From assembly GCF_018260555.1 (NCBI RefSeq), contig NZ_JAGLBB010000040.1, positions 1 through 30,666 on the forward strand: DNA of 30,666 bases, given 5' to 3'. The DNA is from Deinococcus sp. GTDB lineage: Bacteria; Deinococcota; Deinococci; Deinococcales; Deinococcaceae. The stretch's first letter is position 1. Each line of letters starts with the position of its first letter. The notes beneath the pieces are model-generated. The model saw nothing but the letters and a program-made list of their open reading frames with translations. It did no database searches and was not told the origin of the DNA. This document shows positions 14,696-23,245 of the stretch, in pieces. The translations under genes and the position numbers were made by a program.

Positions 14696-16702
14696 TCAGG
14701 CTGGCCGGGTGTCGCCGGGGCGGTAGGGCACGCTGAACTGCACGGCGGTGCCTCCCGCTTCGGGTTGTGACAGCCAGATGGTCCCGCCGCGTCCCTCGAC
14801 GATCTTGCGGCACAGGGCCAGCCCGATGCCGTTTCCGGTGTAGTGCTCGCGGGTGTGGAGGCGCTGGAAGATCACGAACACCCGGTCATGGTACTTGGGT
14901 TCGATGCCGATGCCGTTGTCGGTGACGGTGAACGTCCAGCCGTCCTGGGTGGCGTGGGCCTGCACCTGCACGACGGGCGGGTGGTCGGGGCGGCGGAATT
15001 TCAGGGCGTTTCCGATCAGGTTCTGGAACAGTTGCGTGAACTGCGTGGCGTCCACCATCAGTTTTGGCAGCGGTTCGACCTGCACCTGCCCGCCGACCTC
15101 GTCGGTCAGGGCCTGAAGCTGCGCGGTGACGTGCCCGACCAGGGTGTTCAGGTCGGTCAGGGTGGGCACGCTGGGCAGGGTGTTCAGGCGACTGACGGCC
15201 AGCACGTCCTCGATCAGGGTGGACATGCGCTGCGCGCCCGCCACCGTGAACTCCATGTAGCGCCGCGCCCGGTCGTCGAGTTGCGGGCCGTACCGGTTTT
15301 GCAGCAGTTGCGTGAAGGAGCTGATGGTCCGCAGCGGTTCTTTCAGGTCGTCGCTGGCCACGTACGCGAACTGTTCAAGCTCGCGGTTGCTGCGTTCCAG
15401 GGCGGCGGTACGGGCCTGCACGCGCGCTTCCAGGGTGCGGCGGTGTTCGCGGTCCGCCTCGTACAGCGCCGAGTGGGTCAGGGCGTGAGAGAGCATCTGC
15501 GCCAGTGTCACGAGCAGCGTGCGGGTATCGTCGCTGTGCTCGGCGTCCTGCGGCGTCTGGAAGGCCAGCACGCCCAGCAGGGTTCCAGTGTTGTCTGCGT
15601 GTCCGCTGCCCGGCAGCCCGGCGCTCTCGCGGGGCTGCGTCAGGGTCAGGGTGGTCCAGCAGTCTTCGCAGAAGCCGATCTGCTCGGACTGCGCGGCCTG
15701 TAGTCCGGCCTGCAACGCAGCCGCGCCGGGCAAGGCATTTAGCGTCTCGACCGGCCCGTCCGGCCCGTTCAGGAGCCAGTCGCCGGCGGGGTCCGGCGTG
15801 GCCAGGATCACCAGTGGGCTGCGCGTCAGTGCCTGCGAGACCTGCACGATGGCATTCAGGACGTCCTGCCGTTCACGGACGGTGTTCAGGGTGGCGGCGG
15901 CGTGGTACAGGGCCTGCATGCGCCGCGAGTGCCGCCGCTCGCGCTCCTCGGCCTCGCGGCGGGCGGTCACGTCAATCAGGTACAGGATCAGGCCCGTGCG
16001 GGACGGGTACAGCCGCGCGTGCAGCCAGCGGTCCTGCTGAGGCAGGTGCAGGTCGGCGGTGGTCATCTGCGCGCTGCTACGGGCGCGTTCGATGGCCGCC
16101 ATGAACTCCGGGTCGCCCTCCCAGGGGAGCGGGGAGCGGCGCAGCGCGTTCAGGGTGGTGCCCAGCAGGATCTCGGCCGTGCTGTTGAGTTCCGTGACCT
16201 GCCCGGCCTCGTCCAGCGCGACGAACCCGTCTGTGATGGAGTTCAGGATCGCGGCCGTGCGGGCCTGCGAGCGCCGCAATTCCCGCGCCATGCCGTGGGT
16301 GTTCACGGCGCGCAGGAGGGTCTGCTGCAGCAGCTCGGCGTTCAGGCGGCCCTTGACCAGGTAGTCCTGCGCGCCGGCGCGGATGGCCTGCACGGCCACC
16401 TGCTCGTCCCCCACGCCGGTCAGCATGATCACCGCGCAGTCCGGGCGGGCCTCGTCCAGGAATTCCAGGCCAGTCATGTCCGGCAGCTGGTAGTCCAGCA
16501 GGATCACGTCCGGCACGCCGCGTTGCAGGGCGTCCAGCGCGTCTTCGCCCAGCGCGGTGGCCTGCGCCTGAACCTCGCGCCCGGGCCAGCGCCGCAGGAA
16601 ACGCAGGTACGTTTCAGTGTCCTCGGGGCTGTCGTCCACGATCAGGACCCTCAGCGGAGGAACGGAAAGCGGCGTGCCCTCGGGGGGTTCGGGGACTGTC
16701 AT
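14696..16702 (-). CDS. REC-PAS-GAF histidine-kinase-like protein with Asp at the phospho-acceptor site
   Basis: A cytoplasmic sensor of 668 residues. It has an N-terminal receiver domain (about 17-135; acidic D23/D24, acceptor D70 in LLDYQLPD, K117), a PAS-like segment (145-250), a GAF-like segment (265-412), a coiled linker, a dimerisation/HisKA region (440-507) and a HATPase_c domain (about 550-660; N-box Asn561 and Asn565, DNGIGI 595-600, GNGIGLAL 623-630). The HisKA motif reads FAYVASDDLKEPLR: the normally phosphorylated His is Asp451 (codon GAC at 15350-15352, one base from CAC). The gene starts with ATG in a 4-nt ATGA overlap with the response regulator upstream. It may be an allosteric partner, a phosphatase, or a protein controlled through its receiver, rather than a self-phosphorylating kinase. 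It has no membrane segment. Confidence 0.87.
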   Translation of the reverse strand: MTVPEPPEGTPLSVPPLRVLIVDDSPEDTETYLRFLRRWPGREVQAQATALGEDALDALQRGVPDVILLDYQLPDMTGLEFLDEARPDCAVIMLTGVGDEQVAVQAIRAGAQDYLVKGRLNAELLQQTLLRAVNTHGMARELRRSQARTAAILNSITDGFVALDEAGQVTELNSTAEILLGTTLNALRRSPLPWEGDPEFMAAIERARSSAQMTTADLHLPQQDRWLHARLYPSRTGLILYLIDVTARREAEERERRHSRRMQALYHAAATLNTVRERQDVLNAIVQVSQALTRSPLVILATPDPAGDWLLNGPDGPVETLNALPGAAALQAGLQAAQSEQIGFCEDCWTTLTLTQPRESAGLPGSGHADNTGTLLGVLAFQTPQDAEHSDDTRTLLVTLAQMLSHALTHSALYEADREHRRTLEARVQARTAALERSNRELEQFAYVASDDLKEPLRTISSFTQLLQNRYGPQLDDRARRYMEFTVAGAQRMSTLIEDVLAVSRLNTLPSVPTLTDLNTLVGHVTAQLQALTDEVGGQVQVEPLPKLMVDATQFTQLFQNLIGNALKFRRPDHPPVVQVQAHATQDGWTFTVTDNGIGIEPKYHDRVFVIFQRLHTREHYTGNGIGLALCRKIVEGRGGTIWLSQPEAGGTAVQFSVPYRPGDTRPA

Positions 16703-17121
16703 GTCCCCTCCGCAGGGTCAGGCACCTGCGCCAGGCCCAGCCAGAAGTCCAGCGTGATCCGTAGCTGCTCGGTGTACTGCGCGAAGTTCACGGGCTTGAG
16801 CAGGTAGGCGCTCGCGCCCAGCTCGTAGCAGTCGTTCACGTCGCGTTCACTGGCCGAGGTGGACAGGATCACGACGGGCAGGAACCGCAGGTACGGCGAG
16901 CTGCGGATGAATTCCAGGACCTCGCGCCCGTCGGTGCCGGGCATGTTCAGGTCCAGCAGCACCAGTTTAGGACAGGGCCGCGTGCGGTCCGAGAGGCGTT
17001 CCAGGGCGTCGTCCCCGTCAGTGCAGCGTTCCAGCAGATCCGTGCGCGCCAGTTTCTGCATGGCCCACAGGGTCGCCTGGTAGTCCTCGTCGCTGTCCTC
17101 GACGACCAGCACGGGCCTCAT
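16699..17121 (-). CDS. Rcp1-like single-domain response regulator of the phytochrome
   Basis: A 140-residue receiver with no output domain: acidic E8/D9, phospho-acceptor D57 (LVLLDLNMPG), S87/T88 and K109 (LLKP). The sequence is of the Rcp1/BphR type that pairs with phytochrome kinases, and bphP is the next gene upstream, so it probably accepts phosphate from BphP. It could pass the signal on to the co-encoded receiver/kinase-like protein. The start ATG (17119-17121) and its GGAG Shine-Dalgarno lie inside the end of an intergenic repeat copy. Overlaps the next gene by 4 nt. Confidence 0.9.
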   Translation of the reverse strand: MRPVLVVEDSDEDYQATLWAMQKLARTDLLERCTDGDDALERLSDRTRPCPKLVLLDLNMPGTDGREVLEFIRSSPYLRFLPVVILSTSASERDVNDCYELGASAYLLKPVNFAQYTEQLRITLDFWLGLAQVPDPAEGT

Positions 17122-17256
17122 ACGGACTCCGCTTGAAGGGGTTGCACAGACCGTTCAATCCGAGCGGATGCGAGCAGGAGCAGGGCGGGTTCCGGACGTG
17201 GAGCTGGCAATCCGGTGATGTTCCGGATTGTTGGCGAAACAAACGGAATCTGTCTC
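17119..17256 (-). repeat. intergenic repeat family, copy B
   Basis: On the minus strand it runs from AGATTCCGTTTGTTTC (about 17256) through TCCGGAACCCGC and CTCGCATCCGCTCGGATTGA to GCGGAGTCCGTATG. It aligns with A2 over both ends, with an extra 30 nt in the middle (ATCACCGGATTGCCAGCTCCACG-like) that is also present in copy C. It fills almost the entire 144-nt gap between bphP and the response regulator. Confidence 0.75.
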
Positions 17257-17265
17257 AGGGGCATG

Positions 17266-19608
17266 CTAGGACTCCAGCGTGAAGTAGAACACGCTGCCCT
17301 GACCGTACTCGCTGCTCACCCAGATCTGACCGCCGTGCCGCTCCACGAGCTTGCGCACGATGGTCAGGCCCGCGCCGGTGCCGCCTCCGAACTGATCGCG
17401 GGCGTGCAGCCGCTTGAAGATCCGGAAGATATTCTCGAAGTGCTTCTCGCGGATGCCGATGCCGTTGTCGCGCACGAACAGCACGCAGGCGTGCTCTGGC
17501 ACGCCGTCGGGCACGCGCAGGTCCGGGTGCGCGGCGCGCCCGGCGGGCAGGATCGCCCCGACCTGCACCTGCGGCTGCGCCTTGTCGTTGTACTTCATGG
17601 CGTTGGTGATCAGGTTGCTCAGCACCTCGCCCACCCGCACGCGGTCGATGGTCAGGACCGGCAGGTCCGGCTGCACCTGCACCTGCACGTTCAGCTGCTC
17701 CAGGCGCGGCGCCAGGACCTCGAGCACGTCGGTCACCAGCGCGCCGAGGTCAGTGGGCTGAACGCTCAGGTCCACGCGGCCCACCCGTGAGTACAGCAGC
17801 AGTGAGTCGATCAGGTTATCCATGCGCTGCGTGAGCCGCACCAGCGTCCTGAGTTTCGCCGCGCCGTCCTCGTCCAGTTGCTGCTCGTACTCCTCGAGCA
17901 AGTACGCCGAGTAGTTGTGCAGCCCCCGCAGCGGCTCTTTCAGGTCATGGCTGGCAATGTACGCGAAGGCGTCCAGGTCGGCGTTACTGCGTTCCAGGCG
18001 CTCGTTGAGCTGCCCGAGTTCCTCCACGCGGCGCAGCACGACGGCCATGATGGCCCGCCGCAGCGCCCGCGCCGCCTCCAGTTCATCCGCCTGCCACGGC
18101 GCGCTGCGGCCCCGCACGGTTTCCTGCCACGCCGCGAACGACTGCCGGGGTGTCAGGCGGTCCGTGCCGTCCTCGCTGACCTGCACGGGTTTGTTCGGGT
18201 CGCCGCCCCAGGTGACGGTCTGCAACTCCTCGGGTCGGAACCACATCACGTAATCGTGCCGGCTGCGCGAGAGTTTCACGGCCAGCAGGCCACTGGCGCG
18301 GCCAGCGTACGCCTGCGCCGGGCCGTACAGGTCTCCCAGCGTCTGGGTGTGCAGGATGTCCAAGTCTGCTTGCGTGTCCAGCCACCCGGTCAGGGCCGTC
18401 ACCTGCTCCCGTGACGGCGTGGCCCCCACAAGGACCACCTCGCCGTTCAGGCACACGGCCGCGCCCGGCGTGTCGATGAAGTGCAGCAGGTTCATGCCGC
18501 TGCCCACCAGCGCCTCGAGCAGATCGTTCTCCTCGGCCAGGCGCTCCACGAGTTGCGTCTGCGTGGTCTTCAGTTGCCACTGGTATGACCGCGTGAGCCG
18601 CTCCTGGCGGTCACTGATCTGCACGCTGGCCACCTGCCCCAGTAACTCGCAGGCGGACCTCACGTCGTACGGCAGGTGCCGGGCTTCGCTGTGATGGCAG
18701 GCGATCAGACCCCACAACGCCCCGCCGCGCACCAGACTGACACTCATGGAGGCGTTCACGCCCATGTTCTTCAGGTACTGAAGGTGAATGGGGGAGACGC
18801 TGCGCAGCACGCAGTAACTCATGTCAAGCGGCTCGGCCACGTCGCCCTCGCCCTCGCCATCGCCCTGGCGAGCGAACATCGGGACCGGTTCGTACGTCAC
18901 GTCCGCGATGATGCGCAGCATGTTCTGCACGTACAGCGCCCGCGCCTGCTGCGGAATGTCCGACGCCGGGTACCGGAGCCCCAGGAACGGGGTCAGGTCG
19001 TCGCGCCGGTCCTCGGCAATCACCGTGCCTGTGCCGTCCTCCGCGAACTGGTACACCATCACGCGGTCAAATCCGGTCAGGCGGCGCACCTCCTCGGCCG
19101 TGGCCGCCGCGAACTCCGCGAGGTTCACGGTGGCGTTCAGGCGCGTCACCGAACGCTTCACCTGACTGTAACTGTCGACCGGGGGGCGCCCGGACCGCGC
19201 CGCCTCGAACTCCAGGATGACCTGCTGTCCGCGCCGGTGCGCGATCAGGTCGAAGAGCCCCTGGCCGCACACGGGCGTGGTCAGCAGGTACAGGGGGTTG
19301 TCGTCGAGCGACTCGGTCGCCAGCGCCTCCTGTACCCGCGCCAGGGTGTCTCCGTCCAGCAGGACGCCCAGGCCGCCGTCCAGGACCTCGTGGACGCCCA
19401 GCCCAAAGTGCGTTTCGGTATTGCCGCTGACCTGCGTGGCCACGCCGCCGCGCAGGACCAGCAGCACCCCGTGCGGCTGCACCGACCCGGGAATGTGGAT
19501 GGGCTCGCGGTCGCAGTTGGTCAGGTCCACCGGTTCGGTCAGGCGTGCCACTTTCACGCTCGGCGCCGGGGGCCGCCTGGAGCCGCCCTGATCGCCCGGC
19601 CTGGTCAC
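17266..19608 (-). CDS. bphP: bacteriophytochrome histidine kinase
   Basis: A red/far-red photoreceptor kinase binding biliverdin. The 780 residues comprise PAS (about 20-130), GAF (145-330), PHY (335-520), HisKA (540-608) and HATPase_c (about 655-779). The biliverdin-attaching Cys is C32 in TNCDREPIHIPGS. YPASDIP (213-219) holds the chromophore Asp, CHH (304-306) the chromophore His region, and PRQSF (487-491) marks the PHY tongue. The acceptor His554 (IASHDLKEP) and DNGIGI (714-719) are intact. A short Gly/Glu/Asp-rich insert (249-258) interrupts the GAF domain. I place the start at GTG 19608, giving a GTGA overlap with bphO and Cys at the usual distance from the N-terminus; an ATG at 20112 would read through bphO in another frame. 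BphO supplies its chromophore. Confidence 0.92.
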   Translation of the reverse strand: MTRPGDQGGSRRPPAPSVKVARLTEPVDLTNCDREPIHIPGSVQPHGVLLVLRGGVATQVSGNTETHFGLGVHEVLDGGLGVLLDGDTLARVQEALATESLDDNPLYLLTTPVCGQGLFDLIAHRRGQQVILEFEAARSGRPPVDSYSQVKRSVTRLNATVNLAEFAAATAEEVRRLTGFDRVMVYQFAEDGTGTVIAEDRRDDLTPFLGLRYPASDIPQQARALYVQNMLRIIADVTYEPVPMFARQGDGEGEGDVAEPLDMSYCVLRSVSPIHLQYLKNMGVNASMSVSLVRGGALWGLIACHHSEARHLPYDVRSACELLGQVASVQISDRQERLTRSYQWQLKTTQTQLVERLAEENDLLEALVGSGMNLLHFIDTPGAAVCLNGEVVLVGATPSREQVTALTGWLDTQADLDILHTQTLGDLYGPAQAYAGRASGLLAVKLSRSRHDYVMWFRPEELQTVTWGGDPNKPVQVSEDGTDRLTPRQSFAAWQETVRGRSAPWQADELEAARALRRAIMAVVLRRVEELGQLNERLERSNADLDAFAYIASHDLKEPLRGLHNYSAYLLEEYEQQLDEDGAAKLRTLVRLTQRMDNLIDSLLLYSRVGRVDLSVQPTDLGALVTDVLEVLAPRLEQLNVQVQVQPDLPVLTIDRVRVGEVLSNLITNAMKYNDKAQPQVQVGAILPAGRAAHPDLRVPDGVPEHACVLFVRDNGIGIREKHFENIFRIFKRLHARDQFGGGTGAGLTIVRKLVERHGGQIWVSSEYGQGSVFYFTLES

Positions 19609-20231
19609 CGCGTCCCCCCGGCCGGCAGGGGCTGGACGGCCGGTAGGGTCTCCGGCAGGGGCTGGCCCCTGATGAACAGCCCGAACGTTTGACCGGCCGA
19701 CTGCACGGCCCGCTCCGCGAACGCCGCCGGGTCCGCGTCGGCCGCGCCGCGCGCCTCGAGCGCCGCGCCGAACGCCTTCCAGCGCGGCCCGACCAGTTCG
19801 CCGTAACTGCCGTAGAACGCCGCGCCCCCCGCGCCCAGGTCCAGCTGCGAGCCCAGGTGGCGGCGCACCAACTGCCCGCCCAGCGTGGCGCCCTCCAGCA
19901 CGTACGCCGCGCCCCAGGCGTCCGCCTCGGCCTGAAGGAACGCCAACGTGTCCCCAGAACTGCACGGGGCCTCCGGCAGCGCGCTGTGCAGGTCCCGCAG
20001 GTCGCGTTCCAGCAGCGGGCGTTTCAGGCGCGCCTGCCAGTCCAGCGCCGCGCGCCCGGACGGTCCCAGCAGCGTGCCCAGGCGGTCCTCGAGCGGAACG
20101 TACAGCGTCCACAGGTGCCGCAACAGCTGCGCGTATCGCTCACGGGTCAGGTGGGGGTTCATCAGGTCCAGACTGGCCTCCGCCTGCTCATGCTGCACGC
20201 GGGTCCGGGTTTTGAGTTGCGGCAGGATCAC
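19605..20231 (-). CDS. bphO: heme oxygenase for biliverdin synthesis
   Basis: Opens heme to biliverdin IX-alpha, the chromophore of the phytochrome encoded next. The 208-residue protein matches the bacterial BphO type: proximal heme ligand His14 (RVQHEQAE), the LEGATLGGQLVRRHL helix (112-126), and FYGSYGE (139-145) before the distal helix region. It starts with GTG at 20231. A candidate -10 (GATAAA) lies 8 nt upstream, so the message is probably leaderless or nearly so. It is first in a tight bphO-bphP-regulator-kinase unit with 4-nt overlaps, except for the repeat-filled gap after bphP. Confidence 0.88.
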   Translation of the reverse strand: MILPQLKTRTRVQHEQAEASLDLMNPHLTRERYAQLLRHLWTLYVPLEDRLGTLLGPSGRAALDWQARLKRPLLERDLRDLHSALPEAPCSSGDTLAFLQAEADAWGAAYVLEGATLGGQLVRRHLGSQLDLGAGGAAFYGSYGELVGPRWKAFGAALEARGAADADPAAFAERAVQSAGQTFGLFIRGQPLPETLPAVQPLPAGGTR

Positions 20232-20239
20232 GCCACTGT

Positions 20240-20245
20240 TTTATC
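20240..20245 (-). promoter_or_regulatory. candidate -10 box of the bphO operon
   Basis: On the minus strand GATAAA ends 8 nt before the GTG start of bphO. No good -35 is visible. The spacing suggests leaderless transcription, as for other genes in this window. Confidence 0.35.
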
Positions 20246-20359
20246 AGACTCACACTTCCTGATCGGACCCACACCTCACGCGGTCGCCAGGATGGAACGG
20301 CGCACACCCTTCTGGCACGGGCCGGGCAGCCTGCGGGAATCGAGTCGGGTGCGGGGCGG

Positions 20360-20365
20360 TATGCT
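20360..20365 (+). promoter_or_regulatory. candidate leaderless -10 box of the GAF sensor kinase
   Basis: TATGCT ends 8 nt before ATG 20374, and no Shine-Dalgarno lies in between. The same TATGCT box precedes the glycerol regulator at 29522. Confidence 0.5.
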
Positions 20366-20373
20366 GCGCCGGT

Positions 20374-22998
20374 ATGACGGCCCTGACCTCCTCTCTGTTC
20401 GAACGCTGGCAGGAGGTCGCCAGCGCCCTGGCCGCCGCCAGTTCACTCCCGCAGGTGCGTGAAGCCCTGCGGGGCTTTGGCGGGCATGTGGACCTGCGTT
20501 TGGCGGGCGACCCGCTCGATCCGAACGCCGGACCGTTCCCGGACGGCGAGACCATCGAGATCACCCTGGGTACGGCAGTTCCCGGCGTGCCGCTGGTCCG
20601 GCTGCACCTGCCCCCCGGCACGCCCCTGACCGAGCAGGACCGTGCGCTGCTGCGCGCCACCGGACCCCTGATCTGCGCCGCGCTGACCCGCCAGCCCCGC
20701 CTGGAGGACGGACGGCCCGGCCAGGACCGTGAATCGGCGTTGCGGGCGTTCATGCTGCTGACCGAGCGGCTGGGCGCCGACCTGGAACCGGACGCCCTGA
20801 TCCGCAGCGCCGAGCAGGGCGTGCGCCAGCTGCTGCCGGACGTGACGGCCGCGTACCTGGGACGCCGCTCGGGGCTCTGGAAGCTGTTCAGTGACGCCCA
20901 CCCGGCGCTGCTGGCCGCCCTGCGCGGTGGGCAGCCGGTGTTCGTGGATCACTGGTACGGGGAACAGCGGTTGCCCGGCACGCGCGCCTACCGCGCCGTG
21001 GCCGCACAGGCCTTTCTACGCGACGGGCAGATCGTGGGCCTGATGTGCGTGGGCACCACCGACCACGACACCTGGACGGAACTGGAACGCGGGATCTTCA
21101 CGGCGGCGTGCCGCAGCCTGCACCTGGCCCTGAGCCGCGCGTGGCACGTGCAGCAGCTGGCCGAGGAACGCGCTGCGCTGGCCGCGTTCGTCAGCTTCGA
21201 GGAGCAGGTCACGGACAGCCGCGACCCGGCGGAACTGGCCGGGCGGGCCGCCGAAGTGCTGGTCGGCGCCCTGCGCGGCGTCAGCGTGGCGTTTTTCGGG
21301 AATGCGGGCGGGCAGTGGCGGCCCGTGCTGCTCCCGGACGACCTGCCGGACGGTCTGGTCGCCGAGCTGGCCCGCGGCGTCAGCATGGACACGCCTACCT
21401 CGCGCTGCCTGATGCAGACACGCGCCGCGACCTTCGTTCCGGACTGGCAGGCTCCGCCAGACGTGCTGAGCAGCGGCCACGGGTTCATGGCGCTGGCCCT
21501 GCACCCCACGTACCTGGGCTCCCGGCTGGTGGGCCTGCTGATCATGGGAAAGCGCGCCGCGCCCGACTGGAGTGAACGGGAACGCAGGGTGTTCAGCGCG
21601 GTGGGCCGCAGTCTCAGCATGGCGCTGGACCGCAGCGCAAACGATGAACTGCTGCGCGACCAGAACGCCGCGCTGCACGCCCAGACCCGCTCGCTGGAAG
21701 CGTTCGCGCAGCTCAGCGCCGACCTGGGCGCGCAGGAGGACCGCTACGCTCTGATCCGCCGGGCGCAGGAGGTCGCGCTGTCCCTGCTGGCCGACGGGTT
21801 CGCGGTGTACTACGAACCCGAAGGCGGCCTCTGGCGGCTGCGCGCCCAGGTCGGTAGTCTGCGCGACCCCGAGTTGCAGGCCGCCGTGGACGCCGGACTG
21901 GACTTTGAACGCAGCCTGACCCTCCTCACCCCCTGGAAGACCGGCGAGGCGTACTACCAGGACTCCTACGACGCCGACACCGACGGTCTGCGTCAAACCG
22001 AGGCGGTCGTGGGCGCCACCGCCTGCCTGCCACTCACGGTGCGCGGGGAGCGGACCGGTGTGTTCTGCATCGCGCAGTTTCACGCGCGCACGTGGAGCGC
22101 CGCGGACCGCTCGCTGCTCAGCAGCGTCACGCAGAGCCTCTCCCTGGCGCTGGACCGCGCGCAGAGCGTCATGGACCTGCGCCACTACAGCGACAAGCTG
22201 GAACTCAGTAACGCTGCCATGCACGCCGCCAACGAGGAACTCGAAGCGTTCGCGTACTCGGTCAGTCACGACCTGCGCGCACCCGTGCGGCACATCACGG
22301 GCTTCTCGGATCTGCTGCGCAAGGCGCTGGGCGACACGCTGGACGCGAACCCCAAGGCGAGCCGCGCCCTACAGGTCATCACGGATTCCGCCGCGCACAT
22401 GAACGAGCTGATCGACGCGATGCTGAACCTCTCGCGCACCGCCCGTCAGGAACTGCGTGTGGACGACGTGAACCTGGCCGCGCTCACCGAGGACGTGCGC
22501 CGCGACCTGACACCCGACCTGCAGGGCCGGGCCATCCATTGGAACGTGGCGCCGCTGCCCACCGTGAAGGGCGACCCCACCCTGCTCCGGCAGGTGCTGT
22601 TCAACCTGATCGGGAACGCCGTGAAATACACCTCGCAGCGGGAACAGGCCGTGATCGACGTGTGGGCCGAACGCCGGGGCGACGACTGGGCCGTGCATAT
22701 CCGCGACAACGGCGTGGGATTCGACAGCCGCTACGCCCACAAGCTGTTCGGCGTGTTCCAGCGCCTGCACCGCCCCGAGGACTTCGGCGGGACGGGCGTG
22801 GGCCTCGCCAACGTGCGCCGCATCCTGTTGCGCCATGAAGGCACCTGGGCCGCCACCGGCGAACCCGGCCAGGGCGCGACCTTCACGTTCACGCTGCCCG
22901 CCAGCGGACCGGTCCTGGGTTCCCGGCCTGAACCGCCCGCAGCAGGACTGCCTGAACAACCCCCAGAATCCGCCGAGCGGACCGAACCTGCCCGATGA
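20374..22998 (+). CDS. multi-GAF sensor histidine kinase
   Basis: A soluble 874-residue kinase. After a divergent N-terminal segment (1-105) come three GAF-like regions (about 125-260, 275-430 and 445-600, each ending in an SLxLALxR-type helix), a coiled linker, HisKA with His632 in AYSVSHDLRAPVR, and HATPase_c with NLIGNAVKY, DNGVGF and GTGVGLANV. All catalytic motifs look intact. The ligand of the GAF domains cannot be predicted; I saw no phytochrome-type attachment Cys. It is transcribed divergently from bphO across 142 nt and has no adjacent response regulator on its own strand, so cross-talk with the phytochrome regulators is possible. The C-terminal 35 residues are Pro/Glu-rich and probably disordered. 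The kinase core belongs to the same HDL(K/R)xP subgroup as the two minus-strand kinases. Confidence 0.87.
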   Translation: MTALTSSLFERWQEVASALAAASSLPQVREALRGFGGHVDLRLAGDPLDPNAGPFPDGETIEITLGTAVPGVPLVRLHLPPGTPLTEQDRALLRATGPLICAALTRQPRLEDGRPGQDRESALRAFMLLTERLGADLEPDALIRSAEQGVRQLLPDVTAAYLGRRSGLWKLFSDAHPALLAALRGGQPVFVDHWYGEQRLPGTRAYRAVAAQAFLRDGQIVGLMCVGTTDHDTWTELERGIFTAACRSLHLALSRAWHVQQLAEERAALAAFVSFEEQVTDSRDPAELAGRAAEVLVGALRGVSVAFFGNAGGQWRPVLLPDDLPDGLVAELARGVSMDTPTSRCLMQTRAATFVPDWQAPPDVLSSGHGFMALALHPTYLGSRLVGLLIMGKRAAPDWSERERRVFSAVGRSLSMALDRSANDELLRDQNAALHAQTRSLEAFAQLSADLGAQEDRYALIRRAQEVALSLLADGFAVYYEPEGGLWRLRAQVGSLRDPELQAAVDAGLDFERSLTLLTPWKTGEAYYQDSYDADTDGLRQTEAVVGATACLPLTVRGERTGVFCIAQFHARTWSAADRSLLSSVTQSLSLALDRAQSVMDLRHYSDKLELSNAAMHAANEELEAFAYSVSHDLRAPVRHITGFSDLLRKALGDTLDANPKASRALQVITDSAAHMNELIDAMLNLSRTARQELRVDDVNLAALTEDVRRDLTPDLQGRAIHWNVAPLPTVKGDPTLLRQVLFNLIGNAVKYTSQREQAVIDVWAERRGDDWAVHIRDNGVGFDSRYAHKLFGVFQRLHRPEDFGGTGVGLANVRRILLRHEGTWAATGEPGQGATFTFTLPASGPVLGSRPEPPAAGLPEQPPESAERTEPAR

Positions 22999-23233
22999 GC
23001 TGGACACTGCGGCGCGCCAGGCGCTAGACCGCAGGCGTTTCCCCCTCCTGCTGCGGACTCCGGCCGGATGGTCTGCGCCATGATTGGACCCCAGCGGCCT
23101 CGTAGAGCTGAGCGGCAGAAGCGAGCAGGGGAGAAGCGGAACGAACCGTCGCGTCCAGGGGCAATCGCCGGTGGTGTCCCGCAGGGTGGATCACCCGCCT
23201 TCAGCCGGTTCCGGTGTGGCCCTCACGCGCCGG

Positions 23234-23239
23234 TACACT
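23234..23239 (+). promoter_or_regulatory. candidate leaderless -10 box of the MATE transporter
   Basis: TACACT ends 6 nt before ATG 23246, with no Shine-Dalgarno in between. The same hexamer is the -10 of the promoter at 11432. Confidence 0.45.
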
Positions 23240-23245
23240 GGCCGG

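Noticed and set aside
18676..19692. Plus-strand open frame of 338 codons opposite bphP
   Set aside because: Antisense shadow; the minus strand encodes all phytochrome motifs.
22999..23245. Open frames between the GAF kinase and the MATE gene
   Set aside because: The 247-nt gap encodes only Arg/Gly-rich read-through; no motif, and only the leaderless -10 of the MATE gene could be supported.
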